NCBI GenBank assembly: GCA_965204095.1
Contig: OZ241991.1
Span: 1,550,001-1,614,000, forward strand
Direction of reading: 5' to 3'
DNA: 64,000 bases
Origin: JAPPLB01 sp965204095
GTDB taxonomy: Bacteria; Acidobacteriota; Terriglobia; Bryobacterales; UBA6623
Shown: piece after piece, positions 23,438 to 31,277 of the stretch
Layout: each line of letters begins with the position of its first letter
Numbering within the stretch: the stretch's first letter is position 1
Program-made: the position numbers and the translations under genes
Notes under the pieces: model-generated
Database searches by the model: none
Told to the model about the DNA's origin: nothing
The model's input: only the letters and a program-made list of their open reading frames with translations

Positions 23438-24037
23438 TCAGTCACGCTTGAGAGCATACAACCCGCGGCTGCGGATGAACTCGCGGACGTTTGCGGGAAG
23501 CCAGTCCGCGACTCTCTCATCTGCTCTGAGTCTTCTTCGCAACTCGGTCGACGAAACCGGCACAGCGACGCCCCGCAGCCAGTGAACCCGCGCGCCCTCG
23601 GGAACCCTCTCCTCGTCGCATTCCGAGCCCGGACGGCTCACGACGATCCACTCCGTCCCGCGTACGACTTCTTCCCAACGATGCCAGGTCTGAATGTCGT
23701 CGAAGGCGTCGCACCCGATCACAAAGAACAAACGGTCACCGGAGGCCAAGCCCGATTTGACCCGCTGAATGGTGTCGATCGAGTAGTTCGGACGGCCATC
23801 TTTCCGCTCCGCCTCCAGGTCAGAAGCCTCAAAGCGCGTGTCCGCCTCGCAGGCAAGTTCGACCATGCGGTATCGGTCAAGGTAGGTCGCCTCGGGCCGG
23901 CCCCCGCGATGCGGCGGCACACCCACTGGGATCAGGAGCACCCGCTCGAGATCGAACGTATCCGCAGCCGCGCGCGCCACCTCCAGATGCCCCTTGTGAA
24001 TGGGGTCGAACGTGCCGCCATAGAGCGCGATGTTCAC
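23438..24037 (-). CDS. nadD: Nicotinate-nucleotide adenylyltransferase NadD
   Basis: 199 residues; adenylates nicotinate mononucleotide in NAD synthesis. The nucleotidyltransferase signature GGTFDPIHKGHLEVA is at about residue 8, and the C-terminal motif VSSTELRRRLR is present. It starts with GTG overlapping the obg stop codon (GTGA), so the two genes are translationally coupled on the minus strand. This obg-nadD order is common. The divergent flank carries the FecR-like cluster. Confidence 0.94.
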   Translation of the reverse strand: MNIALYGGTFDPIHKGHLEVARAAADTFDLERVLLIPVGVPPHRGGRPEATYLDRYRMVELACEADTRFEASDLEAERKDGRPNYSIDTIQRVKSGLASGDRLFFVIGCDAFDDIQTWHRWEEVVRGTEWIVVSRPGSECDEERVPEGARVHWLRGVAVPVSSTELRRRLRADERVADWLPANVREFIRSRGLYALKRD

Positions 24038-25056
24038 TGGGTTGTCAGCGCCGCCTCGCGCACCGCGCGGACCTGCATCCCGAGGTAGCGCTTGAGTTCG
24101 TCGATCCCCTCGCCCATCACGGAAGAGATGACGAAGAAGGGCATATTGGCATCTTTGCAGAACCGTCGCAAGGCGTCGACCCGGCCGGTTTCCTGCACGG
24201 CGTCCGCCTTGGTGGCCACCACCACCATCGGTTCCTGGGCCAGCTTCGCCGAAAAGCTGGCCAACTCCTTGACGACGACTTGGTAGTCGTCGACCGGGTC
24301 GCGCTCGCTGAAGTCGCTGACGTCGATCAGATGAGCGAGGATGCGCGTCCGCTCGATATGCCGCAGGAACCGCAGCCCAAGCCCCAGCCCTTCGTGGGCG
24401 CCCGCGATGATCCCCGGAATGTCGGCCACGACGAAGCTGTCGAACTCATCGAACGAGACGACCCCGAGGTGCGGCTCCAGCGTCGTGAACGGATAGTCGG
24501 CGACTTTCGGATGCGCCGCCGAGATTCGCGCGATGAAGGTGGACTTGCCGGCGTTGGGGAAACCGACCAGTCCGACGTCGGCCAGCAGCTTCAGTTTGAA
24601 GCGCAGATCGAGCTGTTCGCCCGGCTCGCCCGGATCAGCTCGCCGCGGAGCCTGATTCGTCGACGTTGCAAAGCGCGCATTCCCGCGGCCTCCTCGGCCG
24701 CCTTTGGCCACGACGGCCTGCTGTCCGTATTCGACCATGTCGGCCAGCTTCGTCCCGCTGGCTTCGTCGATGACTTCTGTCCCCACCGGGACTTCCAGGA
24801 CGAGGTCTTGTCCGTTCCGGCCCGTGCGGTTGCTGCCCTCGCCGTGCCGGCCGCGTTCAGCCTTCTGTTCGGGTCTGTGCCTGAAATGAAGCAGTGTGTT
24901 GTGTTGCCGCGTCGCCCTGATGACAACGTGCCCGCCGCGTCCGCCGTCGCCGCCGCTTGGACCTCCGTGGGGCGCGAACTTCTCCCGGCGGAACGCCATG
25001 CAGCCGTTGCCGCCGTCACCGGCCTTGACCCTGACCTTGGCTTCGTCGACAAACAT
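24034..25056 (-). CDS. obg: GTPase Obg/CgtA
   Basis: 340 residues; ribosome-associated GTPase acting in 50S maturation. The Gly-rich Obg fold (about 1-160, with FVDEAKVRVKAGDGGNGC) is followed by the G domain with G1 GFPNAGKST (about 165-173), G3 DIPGIIAGAHEG and G4 TKAD. No C-terminal OCT/TGS extension is seen, which is normal for many phyla. It overlaps nadD by 4 bp. Its upstream region is occupied by an R183 element and a terminator, so its promoter must lie between 25057 and about 25105 or inside the element. Confidence 0.96.
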   Translation of the reverse strand: MFVDEAKVRVKAGDGGNGCMAFRREKFAPHGGPSGGDGGRGGHVVIRATRQHNTLLHFRHRPEQKAERGRHGEGSNRTGRNGQDLVLEVPVGTEVIDEASGTKLADMVEYGQQAVVAKGGRGGRGNARFATSTNQAPRRADPGEPGEQLDLRFKLKLLADVGLVGFPNAGKSTFIARISAAHPKVADYPFTTLEPHLGVVSFDEFDSFVVADIPGIIAGAHEGLGLGLRFLRHIERTRILAHLIDVSDFSERDPVDDYQVVVKELASFSAKLAQEPMVVVATKADAVQETGRVDALRRFCKDANMPFFVISSVMGEGIDELKRYLGMQVRAVREAALTTQ

Positions 25057-25102
25057 GAGCCGCTTCGTTGACGGTTGCTTCTTGTCTCGCGATGTTCAGG
25101 CC

Positions 25103-25309
25103 TGACCTGCATTTCTCACCACGTGGCGAGGCGAAGTGGGTGAGAGGGCCGTCAGGACTAGGCGCAAGCCGGGCGGAGGAAAAAGGCGCGAGCCGCTTGG
25201 CGCGCGCAGGCGTACTTGAACAGTACGTTGAGCACGGCAAGCAAGCGCAACGAAGTCCTGGCGGTCATACCACGTGCTTCGGCCGTCGGGTGGTGAGAAA
25301 TGCAGGCTA
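25103..25309 (+). mobile_element. R183 element with purine-rich insertion (207 bp)
   Basis: Left end TG-ACCTGCATTTC, right end ATGCAGGC-TA. It carries a 24-bp insertion with GGGCGGAGGAAAAAGGCGC at the GC hairpin, also found at 2565-2698 and 26.21 kb. The CGTACT stem is intact, while stem B has one mismatch. It lies between obg and rpmA and separates genes that are usually in one operon. Confidence 0.8.
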
Positions 25310-25366
25310 GCCACCATGTTCGATCTCGATCAAGGCCTGACTCTCACTAGCGCGCGCAATGAAAAC

Positions 25367-25383
25367 GGCGGAGAAGCTCCGCC
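25367..25383 (-). terminator. Intrinsic terminator after rplU-rpmA
   Basis: On the minus strand GGCGGAG-CTT-CTCCGCC is a perfect 7-bp hairpin followed by GTTTTC. It lies about 50 bases after the rpmA stop codon, so it would end the rplU-rpmA transcript before obg. Confidence 0.6.
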
Positions 25384-25431
25384 TGCGCACGACTCTGATG
25401 TCGTCCGGACGGCTGCCCGCCGCTGAAAAGG

Positions 25432-25695
25432 TTAGCCGGTTTCAGTGGGCCGAACGTGGATCATCCGCCCACGGCGTCCGCGGTCGGCGAACTCGACCAC
25501 GCCCGTGACCTTCGCGAACAACGTATCGTCCTTGCCGCGGCCCACGTTGTCGCCGGCTTGAAAGCGCGTGCCGCGTTGACGAACCAGGATCGACCCGCCG
25601 TTCACGAACTGGCCCGCAAAGCGTTTGACGCCCAGCCGTTGGGCATTCGAGTCTCGGCCGTTTCGTGAACTTCCTAATCCCTTTTTGTGCGCCAT
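25432..25695 (-). CDS. rpmA: Ribosomal protein bL27
   Basis: 87 residues; bL27 of the 50S subunit, beginning MAHKKGLGSSRNGRDSNAQR and containing GSILVRQRGTRFQAGDNVGRGKDDTLFA, the hallmark of the family. There is no N-terminal extension, so no cleavage would be needed. It follows rplU by 14 bases and is co-transcribed with it. Confidence 0.97.
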   Translation of the reverse strand: MAHKKGLGSSRNGRDSNAQRLGVKRFAGQFVNGGSILVRQRGTRFQAGDNVGRGKDDTLFAKVTGVVEFADRGRRGRMIHVRPTETG

Positions 25696-25709
25696 GATGG
25701 TTCCCGCGG

Positions 25710-26018
25710 CTAGATCGAAATCTCGTCGATCCTCACTTGGGTGTATTCCTGCCGGTGGCCGCTCTTGCGCCGGTACATCTTGCGGCGCTTGAACTTGTAC
25801 ACGATGATCTTCTTGCCGCGGCCGTGCGCCTTGATCGTGCCCGTTACCTTCGCGGAACTGGCCGGCGCGCCCGCAACAAGGTCTCCATCGTCGGGCGAGA
25901 CCGCAAGCGCCTTGAACTCGACGCTCGAGCCCACGTCGCCCACGAGCTTCTCGACCTTGACTTCCTCTCCGGGCGAGACAGGGTACTGTTTCCCACCCGT
26001 CTCGATGATGGCGTACAT
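25710..26018 (-). CDS. rplU: Ribosomal protein bL21
   Basis: 102 residues; bL21 of the 50S subunit, beginning MYAIIETGGKQYPVSPGEE and ending in a basic segment with KIIVYKFKRRKMYRRKSGHRQ, both typical. It precedes rpmA by 14 bases. The order rplU-rpmA-obg-nadD is normal, except that an R183 element and a terminator have come between rpmA and obg. Confidence 0.97.
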   Translation of the reverse strand: MYAIIETGGKQYPVSPGEEVKVEKLVGDVGSSVEFKALAVSPDDGDLVAGAPASSAKVTGTIKAHGRGKKIIVYKFKRRKMYRRKSGHRQEYTQVRIDEISI

Positions 26019-26135
26019 AACCGCGGCCTGTGTTCCAAGGGAGCCCGCCGGCCGGCGGGCGCATCAACCTGAACCCCTCTGATTATACAACATCGCCATC
26101 GCTTCGCTTTCTCTGCCTCGGTCGCGTTGATGTCT

Positions 26136-26245
26136 TGGCCTGCATGTCTCACCACGCCGCGAGGTGAAGTGCGTGAGAGGGCCGTCAAGAGGGCCATCAG
26201 GACACGCCGCGAGCCGGGCAGAGGAAAAAGGCGCCGGCAACATGG
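26136..26245 (+). mobile_element. R183 left arm, orphan
   Basis: Begins TG-GCCTGCATGTCTCACC and runs through GAAGTGCGTGAGAGGGCCGTCA and a GGGCAGAGGAAAAAGGCGCC module, then changes abruptly into the heptamer cassette. No right end follows directly; the nearest unmatched right arm is at 27465-27497. The left arm is otherwise recognisable. Confidence 0.65.
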
Positions 26246-26570
26246 CCTGTAAGGTTTTCACGAGTCACGAATCACGGCCTTTCCCGTGGCTCGTTTGGTG
26301 CCTGTTGGTACTGAAGCCCTTCAGTCTTGCTTTTTCCGCTCCGGCATGCATGGCATCAGGAGAGAAGAGCCGTTTCTCAGGTCCCGTGATGCCGGATCGG
26401 TGGCGCAAACGTAAGCAATGAAAAAGGTTAACCGGCCCGCCGATGTTTCCCCGTAGAGCAACCCCAAGCTGCGGCCAACGGTTTTCACGAGACACGAGAC
26501 ACGAAACACGGCTTTTTCCGTGGCTCGTTTGGTACCTGTTGGTACTGAAGCCCTTCAGTCTTTTTTTCGG
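26246..26570 (+). repeat. Two direct repeats with heptamer runs
   Basis: Two copies of a unit of about 70 bp (26252-26336 and 26481-26568). Each contains a TTTTCACGA heptamer run, GGCCTTTTCCGTGGCTCGTTT, GGTRCCTGTTGGTACTGAAG and CCTTCAGTCTT. Between them is a GC-rich segment with GTTAACC. No protein is supported. The 1.6-kb stretch from 26019 to 27614 has no credible gene. Confidence 0.6.
26544..26567 (+). terminator. Terminator-like hairpin with T-run
   Basis: ACTGAAG-CC-CTTCAGT forms a perfect 7-bp stem with a 2-base loop, followed by C and seven T residues (26561-26567). A copy at 26310-26325 has the same stem but a broken T-run. It fits an intrinsic terminator, but the transcript it would end is unknown. 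Confidence 0.4.
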
Positions 26571-26955
26571 TCGGGGGCTGGTTTAGGTTGAAAGTGATGA
26601 CGCCGTTGTTGGGAACAAAAACCCCATCCGCGCCCGCCGGGGGCAAGTCGGGTGGGGAGAGAAGAGCCGCCCGAACCGCGGCCTTTCAGGTTTTCACGAA
26701 TCACGGCTTTTGTTGTGGCGCGGCATGGGGCGGCTATGGCGCGGCATGGGCGGCATGGGCCGCCCCGAGCTGCTGCTTCCCTGTTCACCATTGTTCACGA
26801 TTGTTCGGCATTGTTCAGCAAAAAATATTACGCCTGAGCCAGTGTCCCCTCTCCGTCCTCACCGGCAACGGGGCCGGTAAGGTTTTCACGAATCACGAAA
26901 CACGGGACAAGAATCACGGCCTTTATGCTTTTCACCAGACACGAGACACGGCCTT
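26571..26955 (+). repeat. Mixed low-complexity and heptamer-cassette region
   Basis: Contains a GGTTTTCACGAATCACGG heptamer start, an imperfect array of GGCGCGGCATGGGGCGGCTATGG (also at 27.35-27.40 kb), a short run of ATTGTTCRC repeats (26785-26818), and a heptamer pair (ACGAATC ACGAAAC ...ACGAGAC) ending at the next R183 copy. No gene is seen. Confidence 0.55.
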
Positions 26956-27138
26956 TAACCTGCATGTCTCGCCACCTGGCGAGGCGAAGTGCGTGAGAGG
27001 GCCGTCAGGGCGAGGCGCGCGCCGCTTGGCGCGCGCAGGCGTACTTGAACAGTACGTTGAGCACGGCAAGCAAGCGCAACGAAGTCCTGGCGGTCGTATC
27101 GTGTGCTTCGGCCGTCGGGTGGTGAGAAATGCAGGTTA
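26956..27138 (+). mobile_element. R183 element (complete, 183 bp)
   Basis: Ends TAACCTGCATGTCTCGCC and GGTGAGAAATGCAGGTTA, so the base pair next to the TA differs symmetrically (A/T instead of G/C). The CGTACT stem is intact and stem B has one wobble. It is nested inside the repeat island. Confidence 0.8.
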
Positions 27139-27497
27139 AGGTTCACCGGCCGTCAGACATTTCTTCTGGAGTGAACCAGGCCCCCGTCAATGTTTTTCAC
27201 GAGACACGAATCACGAAACACGGCTTTTTTTCGAATCATGGCCTTTTCCCGCCTCGGCAGACCGCTGATGCGAGAAGGCGGCAGGCCCGCAGGCTTCAAG
27301 GGGGTATCACGAATCACGGCTTTTATGCTTTTCTCGCTGCTTTCCTTCGGGTTGTGGCGCGGCGTGGGACGGCATGGGGCGGCTATGGCGCGGCATGGGC
27401 GGCGGCCGTCCCCCGCGCCGACAACACGGCCGGTAAGGTTTTCACGAATCACGGCTTTTTTCGTGTGTTCCGGCCGTCGGGTGGTGAGAAATGCAGC
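27139..27497 (+). repeat. Heptamer-core segment ending in an R183 right arm
   Basis: Starts with GGTTCACCGGCCGTCAGACA and TTTCTTCTGGAGTGAACC, followed by heptamers (ACGAGAC ACGAATC ACGAAAC), a GGCGGGG-type GC-rich array, and a further cassette. It ends in TTCGTGTGTTCCGGCCGTCG and GGTGGTGAGAAATGCAGCCTG. The right arm is degenerate at its last bases. No gene. Confidence 0.6.
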
Positions 27498-27614
27498 CTG
27501 CTGCAAGGGCGCTCGTGGGCGCTTGGGCGGCGGCTGACGAGGAAGGCCGTCAAACGCTACGATGGAGAACTTTGTCGGGATATTTCCTGAATGGCTTGAG
27601 AAAGGTGTGTGCAG

Positions 27615-28463
27615 ATGAAACTGGTTACATTCACCCACGGCGGGAGCACGCGGGCGGGACTCGATGTAGGCGACGGAGTGGCGGACCTGGGACCGGGCGG
27701 TTATCCGGATGTGCTCTCGTTCTTGAGGGCTGGTGATGCCGCGATCCGATATGCAAGGGAAGTGCTGGCAAGCCCAGGGGATGTCTTGCCGCACTCGGAG
27801 GTCAAGATCGAAGCGCCGATTCCCAACCCGCCGAAGTTCATTTGCATCGGGTTGAACTACCTGGACCACGCCAAGGAATCGGGTATGGAGGTTCCGACGA
27901 CGCCGACGGTCTTTACCAAATATTCGAACGCGGTGATCGGACCCGGCGAAGCGATCGAAATCCCGTCGGTGTCCAATGAGGTCGACTACGAGGCGGAGTT
28001 CGCCTTTGTCATCGGCAAGGAGGGACGGAACATCCCACAGGGAAAATGGGAGGAGTACGTGTTCGGCTATACCATCGTCCATGATGTAAGCGCGCGGGAC
28101 TATCAGCTCGCCACGTCTCAGTGGACGATCGGCAAGACGTTCGACACCTTCGGCCCGATGGGCCCGTCCATCGTCAGCAAAGACGAAATCGGCGACCCTC
28201 ACGATCTGCGAATCAGCCTGGATTTGAACGGACGGACGCTCCAGGACTCGAGCACGAAGCAGTTGATCTTCCGGATCCCGGAACTGGTGGAGTATCTGTC
28301 AACGGTGATGACCCTGTTGCCGGGAGACATCGTGTCGACGGGAACACCCCCCGGAGTCGGCTTCGCCCGCAAGCCTCCCATCTTCATGAAGCCCGGAGAC
28401 GAAGTGGTGATCAGGGTGGAGGGTATAGGGGAGCTGAGAAACCCGTGCGTAGCGGGGGCTTAG
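27615..28463 (+). CDS. Fumarylacetoacetate hydrolase family protein
   Basis: 282 residues; FAH superfamily (5-carboxymethyl-2-hydroxymuconate isomerase, 2-hydroxyhepta-2,4-diene-1,7-dioate isomerase and hydrolase-like group). The divalent metal site is formed by EVDYEAEFAFVIGK, and VHDVSARDYQ, GKTFDTFGPMGPSIV, STGTPPGVG are the conserved blocks. It cleaves or isomerises C-C bonds next to carbonyl groups in the breakdown of aromatic or sugar acids; the substrate is unknown. The ATG at 27615 follows a GAGAAAGG-type ribosome binding site. It has no leader, unlike the two exported FAH-like proteins near 43-45 kb. Confidence 0.9.
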   Translation: MKLVTFTHGGSTRAGLDVGDGVADLGPGGYPDVLSFLRAGDAAIRYAREVLASPGDVLPHSEVKIEAPIPNPPKFICIGLNYLDHAKESGMEVPTTPTVFTKYSNAVIGPGEAIEIPSVSNEVDYEAEFAFVIGKEGRNIPQGKWEEYVFGYTIVHDVSARDYQLATSQWTIGKTFDTFGPMGPSIVSKDEIGDPHDLRISLDLNGRTLQDSSTKQLIFRIPELVEYLSTVMTLLPGDIVSTGTPPGVGFARKPPIFMKPGDEVVIRVEGIGELRNPCVAGA

Positions 28464-28581
28464 CAAAGCGGTTGTTGCGAAGCCGCCAAGCACGGTGGAA
28501 GGCGTATCTCCAGCGGCCTTCGACTTCCTCGGATTTGCTGGCTGCCTATGTGGCTCTCGGCGGCTTTGCCAGAAACACACT

Positions 28582-28764
28582 TAGCCTGCATTTCTCACCA
28601 TGTGGCGAGGCGAAGTGCGTGAGAGGGCCGTCAGGACGAGGCGCGCGCCGCTTGGCGCGCGCAGGCGTACTTGAACAGTACGTTGAGCACGGCAAGCAAA
28701 CGCCACGAAGTCCTGGCGGTCGTATCGCGTGCTTCGACCGTCGGGTGGTGAGAAATGCAGGCTA
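28582..28764 (+). mobile_element. R183 element (complete, 183 bp)
   Basis: Left end TA-GCCTGCATTTC, right end ATGCAGGC-TA, with intact stems. The right outer TA belongs to the TAG stop of alaC; virtual excision gives TAA there. It lies 118 bases after the FAH-family gene. Confidence 0.85.
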
Positions 28765-29949
28765 GTCCTTGAACAACTTCTTGATCCCTCTTGTCGCTTG
28801 CCTCGTTCTGTGCTCGTTTTCCACGAGCGCAAAACGGACATGCCCCTCGCCCTCCGGCCCAAAGCCAATGCCGGGAGAGACTGCGACGAGGGCTCTCTCC
28901 AGCACGAGCTTGGAGAATTCGAGCGAACCGGCCCACTCGTAACGTTCCGGGATCTTCGCCCACAGGAACATGGTCGCCGGGGGGGGGTCGACCATCCAAC
29001 CGGCGCGATGGAGGCCGGCAACCAACACGTCCCGCCGCCTCTGATAGGAGTCGCAGATTTTTTTTGTTTCCTCTTCGCACTCTCGGAGCGCGATGATCGA
29101 AGCGATCTGGATGGGCTGAAAGACACCGTAGTCGAGGTAGCTTTTTATGCGCCCCAACGCGGCGATCATCTTCGGGTTGCCCAAGCAGAAGCCCACACGC
29201 CAACCGGCCATGTTGTAGCTTTTTGACATCGAGAAGATTTCTACGCCGACTTCCTTCGCTCCCGGCGCCTGCAACAGGCTCGGAGCCTTGTATCCGTCGA
29301 AGCAGAGGTCGGCATAAGCGAAATCGTGGACGATCATCGTGCCGTGCCTGTGGGCCATCTCGACCAGCCGTTCAAAAAACGGCAGCTCGACACACGTCGT
29401 AGTGGGATTGTGAGGGAACGACAAAAGGATCATCTTGGGCGGGTGAATCGATTTCCTGTAGAAGTCCTCGATGCGGTTCAAGAAGTCGTCCGGCGAACGG
29501 AGAGGCAGATTGCAGGCGTGGCCCTCGGCCATGACGATGCCCCACTGATGAATCGGATAGGAGGGGTCGGGTGCAACGACGGAGTCGCCGGGACCGATGA
29601 CGGCAAAGAGCAGATGAGCCAGGGCATCCTTGGCGCCCATCGTGACGATGGCCTCTTTCTCGGGGTCCAACTCGACGTCGTAATTCGCCCGGTAGCGCTT
29701 GCAGATCTCATCGCGAAGGCGCGGTATGCCTCGTGACATCGAGTAGCGATGATTGGCCTTTTTGCGGGCCGCTTCGGACAGTTTCGACACGATGGTCCGA
29801 GGAGTGGCGCCATCGGGATTACCCATCCCGAGGTCGATGACATCAAGCTGCGCCGCCCGCGCCTTGGCGCGCATCTCATTGATGACGGCGAATACGTAAG
29901 GCGGAAGCTTGCCGATGCGGTAAAACTCTTCTTCCTTGAAAATACCCAT
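28762..29949 (-). CDS. alaC: Alanine-synthesising aminotransferase AlaC
   Basis: 395 residues; class I/II PLP-dependent aminotransferase making alanine from pyruvate and glutamate. The sequence follows E. coli AlaC closely: RIGKLPPYVFAVINEM, GMGNPDGATP, YSMSRGIPRLR, PSYPIHQWG, VHDFAYADLCFDGYKAPS, and the PLP Lys in FSMSKSYNMAGWRVGF. The ATG at 29949 (MGIFKEEEFYRIG) is preferred; a start at 29997 would overlap ald by 25 bases. It is coded 23 bases after ald in the same direction. The stop TAG is formed by the right end of an R183 element. Confidence 0.92.
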   Translation of the reverse strand: MGIFKEEEFYRIGKLPPYVFAVINEMRAKARAAQLDVIDLGMGNPDGATPRTIVSKLSEAARKKANHRYSMSRGIPRLRDEICKRYRANYDVELDPEKEAIVTMGAKDALAHLLFAVIGPGDSVVAPDPSYPIHQWGIVMAEGHACNLPLRSPDDFLNRIEDFYRKSIHPPKMILLSFPHNPTTTCVELPFFERLVEMAHRHGTMIVHDFAYADLCFDGYKAPSLLQAPGAKEVGVEIFSMSKSYNMAGWRVGFCLGNPKMIAALGRIKSYLDYGVFQPIQIASIIALRECEEETKKICDSYQRRRDVLVAGLHRAGWMVDPPPATMFLWAKIPERYEWAGSLEFSKLVLERALVAVSPGIGFGPEGEGHVRFALVENEHRTRQATRGIKKLFKD

Positions 29950-29972
29950 GCTGGTTTCCAGTGTAGAGAAAC

Positions 29973-31082
29973 CTAACTTACCGGGAGAGGTTGCCATGGG
30001 CGGCCCTGTGACTGGGCGACGGCTTGACTGGTCAAGGAGCCCCGATAGGTGCTCACCGCGGCTTGGAGTGTGGCGTCGCGGCGTACGGCCTCTTCAACTC
30101 CGTGTTCTGCGAGCAGATGGAGATAGGGAAGCGTAGCGTTCGTCAGAGCGTATGTGGAGGTGTTGGGAACCAGAGCCGGGATGTTCGGAACACAGTAGTG
30201 TTGGACTCCTGCCGCCTCATAGATAGGCTCGCTATGCGTCGTCGGTCGCGACGTCTCGGCGCAACCGCCCTGATCGATGGCTACGTCGACAAATACCGAC
30301 CCCTTCTTCATGCCCTGGATCATGGTGCGGGTAATAACCTTCGGCGCGGATGCTCCCGGCACCAAGACAGCGCCGATCAGCAGATCAGCCCGCAAGAGCG
30401 ATTCGGCAAGAATGGTGGAATTCGAAGCCAACGTCGTGACACGCCCTTGGAACCGATCGTCGAGATCGCGAAGACGGCGCAGGTTCTTGTCGATGACGAT
30501 GACTCTCGCGCCGGTGCTCAGCGCGATCCGGGCCGCGTTGGACCCAACGATACCGCCGCCGACGACAACCACCTCGGCGGGCGGAACACCGGGAACGCCT
30601 CCGAGCAATATGCCGCGGCCGTGATAGATCCGTTCCAGATATTGCGAGCCGACCTGTGGCGCCAGCCGACCGGCGACTTCACTCATGGGTTCGAGCAGCG
30701 GCAGCCGGCCACCGGGCTCCGCGACGGCCTCGTAAGCAATGGCCGTGAGGCCGCTGTCAAGCATTTGCTGGGTCAGTTGCTCCAACGGCGCCAGATGGAG
30801 GTAGGTAAACAGCGTGAGAGTCGGCCGGAAATAACGAACCTCGCTTGGTTGTGGTTCTTTCACCTTGGCGACGATGTCGGCTTGGCCCCAGACGTCGGAG
30901 GCCGCCTCGACGAGAATAGCCCCGGCACGGGCGTATTCGTCGTCGGTGATCGAGCTGCCTTCACCCGCCCCGGCCTGCACCAGAACCTCGTGGCCGGACT
31001 CACGAAGGGTCCTCACACCGCTGGGCACGAGTGCGGTGCGGGTCTCTCCGTTCTTGATTTCCGCCGGTACGCCGATGACCAT
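29973..31082 (-). CDS. ald: Alanine dehydrogenase
   Basis: 369 residues; NAD-dependent interconversion of L-alanine and pyruvate plus ammonia. N-terminal IGVPAEIKNGETRTALVPSG, the Rossmann fold VVVVGGGIVGSNAARIALSTGARVIVIDKN, and the C-terminal CVPNIPALVPNTSTYALTNATLPYL are typical. ATG at 31082 has a strong ribosome binding site (GGGAGGTG) and is chosen over one five codons upstream. It forms an operon with alaC: the two enzymes connect alanine, pyruvate, glutamate and ammonia. Confidence 0.96.
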   Translation of the reverse strand: MVIGVPAEIKNGETRTALVPSGVRTLRESGHEVLVQAGAGEGSSITDDEYARAGAILVEAASDVWGQADIVAKVKEPQPSEVRYFRPTLTLFTYLHLAPLEQLTQQMLDSGLTAIAYEAVAEPGGRLPLLEPMSEVAGRLAPQVGSQYLERIYHGRGILLGGVPGVPPAEVVVVGGGIVGSNAARIALSTGARVIVIDKNLRRLRDLDDRFQGRVTTLASNSTILAESLLRADLLIGAVLVPGASAPKVITRTMIQGMKKGSVFVDVAIDQGGCAETSRPTTHSEPIYEAAGVQHYCVPNIPALVPNTSTYALTNATLPYLHLLAEHGVEEAVRRDATLQAAVSTYRGSLTSQAVAQSQGRPWQPLPVS

Positions 31083-31277
31083 GGGAACACCTCCCACTTG
31101 TTGGATTCAGGAGGCAGCGAATGGGTTTCTTGCAAAGGCGTCAAGCGCCCTGAACTTGAAAAAAAAACTGGATTCCGTCAGGCCCACGCCTGCTCCGCAG
31201 CAGACCGGCAACAAACAGAAGCATCCCTTTACTTTTTGAGCGAGCCTTGCAGCCCCCGGCGCCTTTGCGGGAAACGC

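Noticed and set aside
26250..27460. CRISPR array in the heptamer region
   Set aside because: The repeats are 7 bp, directly abutting and degenerate, with no spacer-length unique segments and no cas genes nearby.
2382..28764. Small protein of about 60 residues encoded by R183
   Set aside because: Both strands stay open through many copies because of high GC and because the only regular stop is the TAG at the ends. There is no consistent start codon or ribosome binding site, and the frame breaks in copies of 182, 207 and 275 bp.
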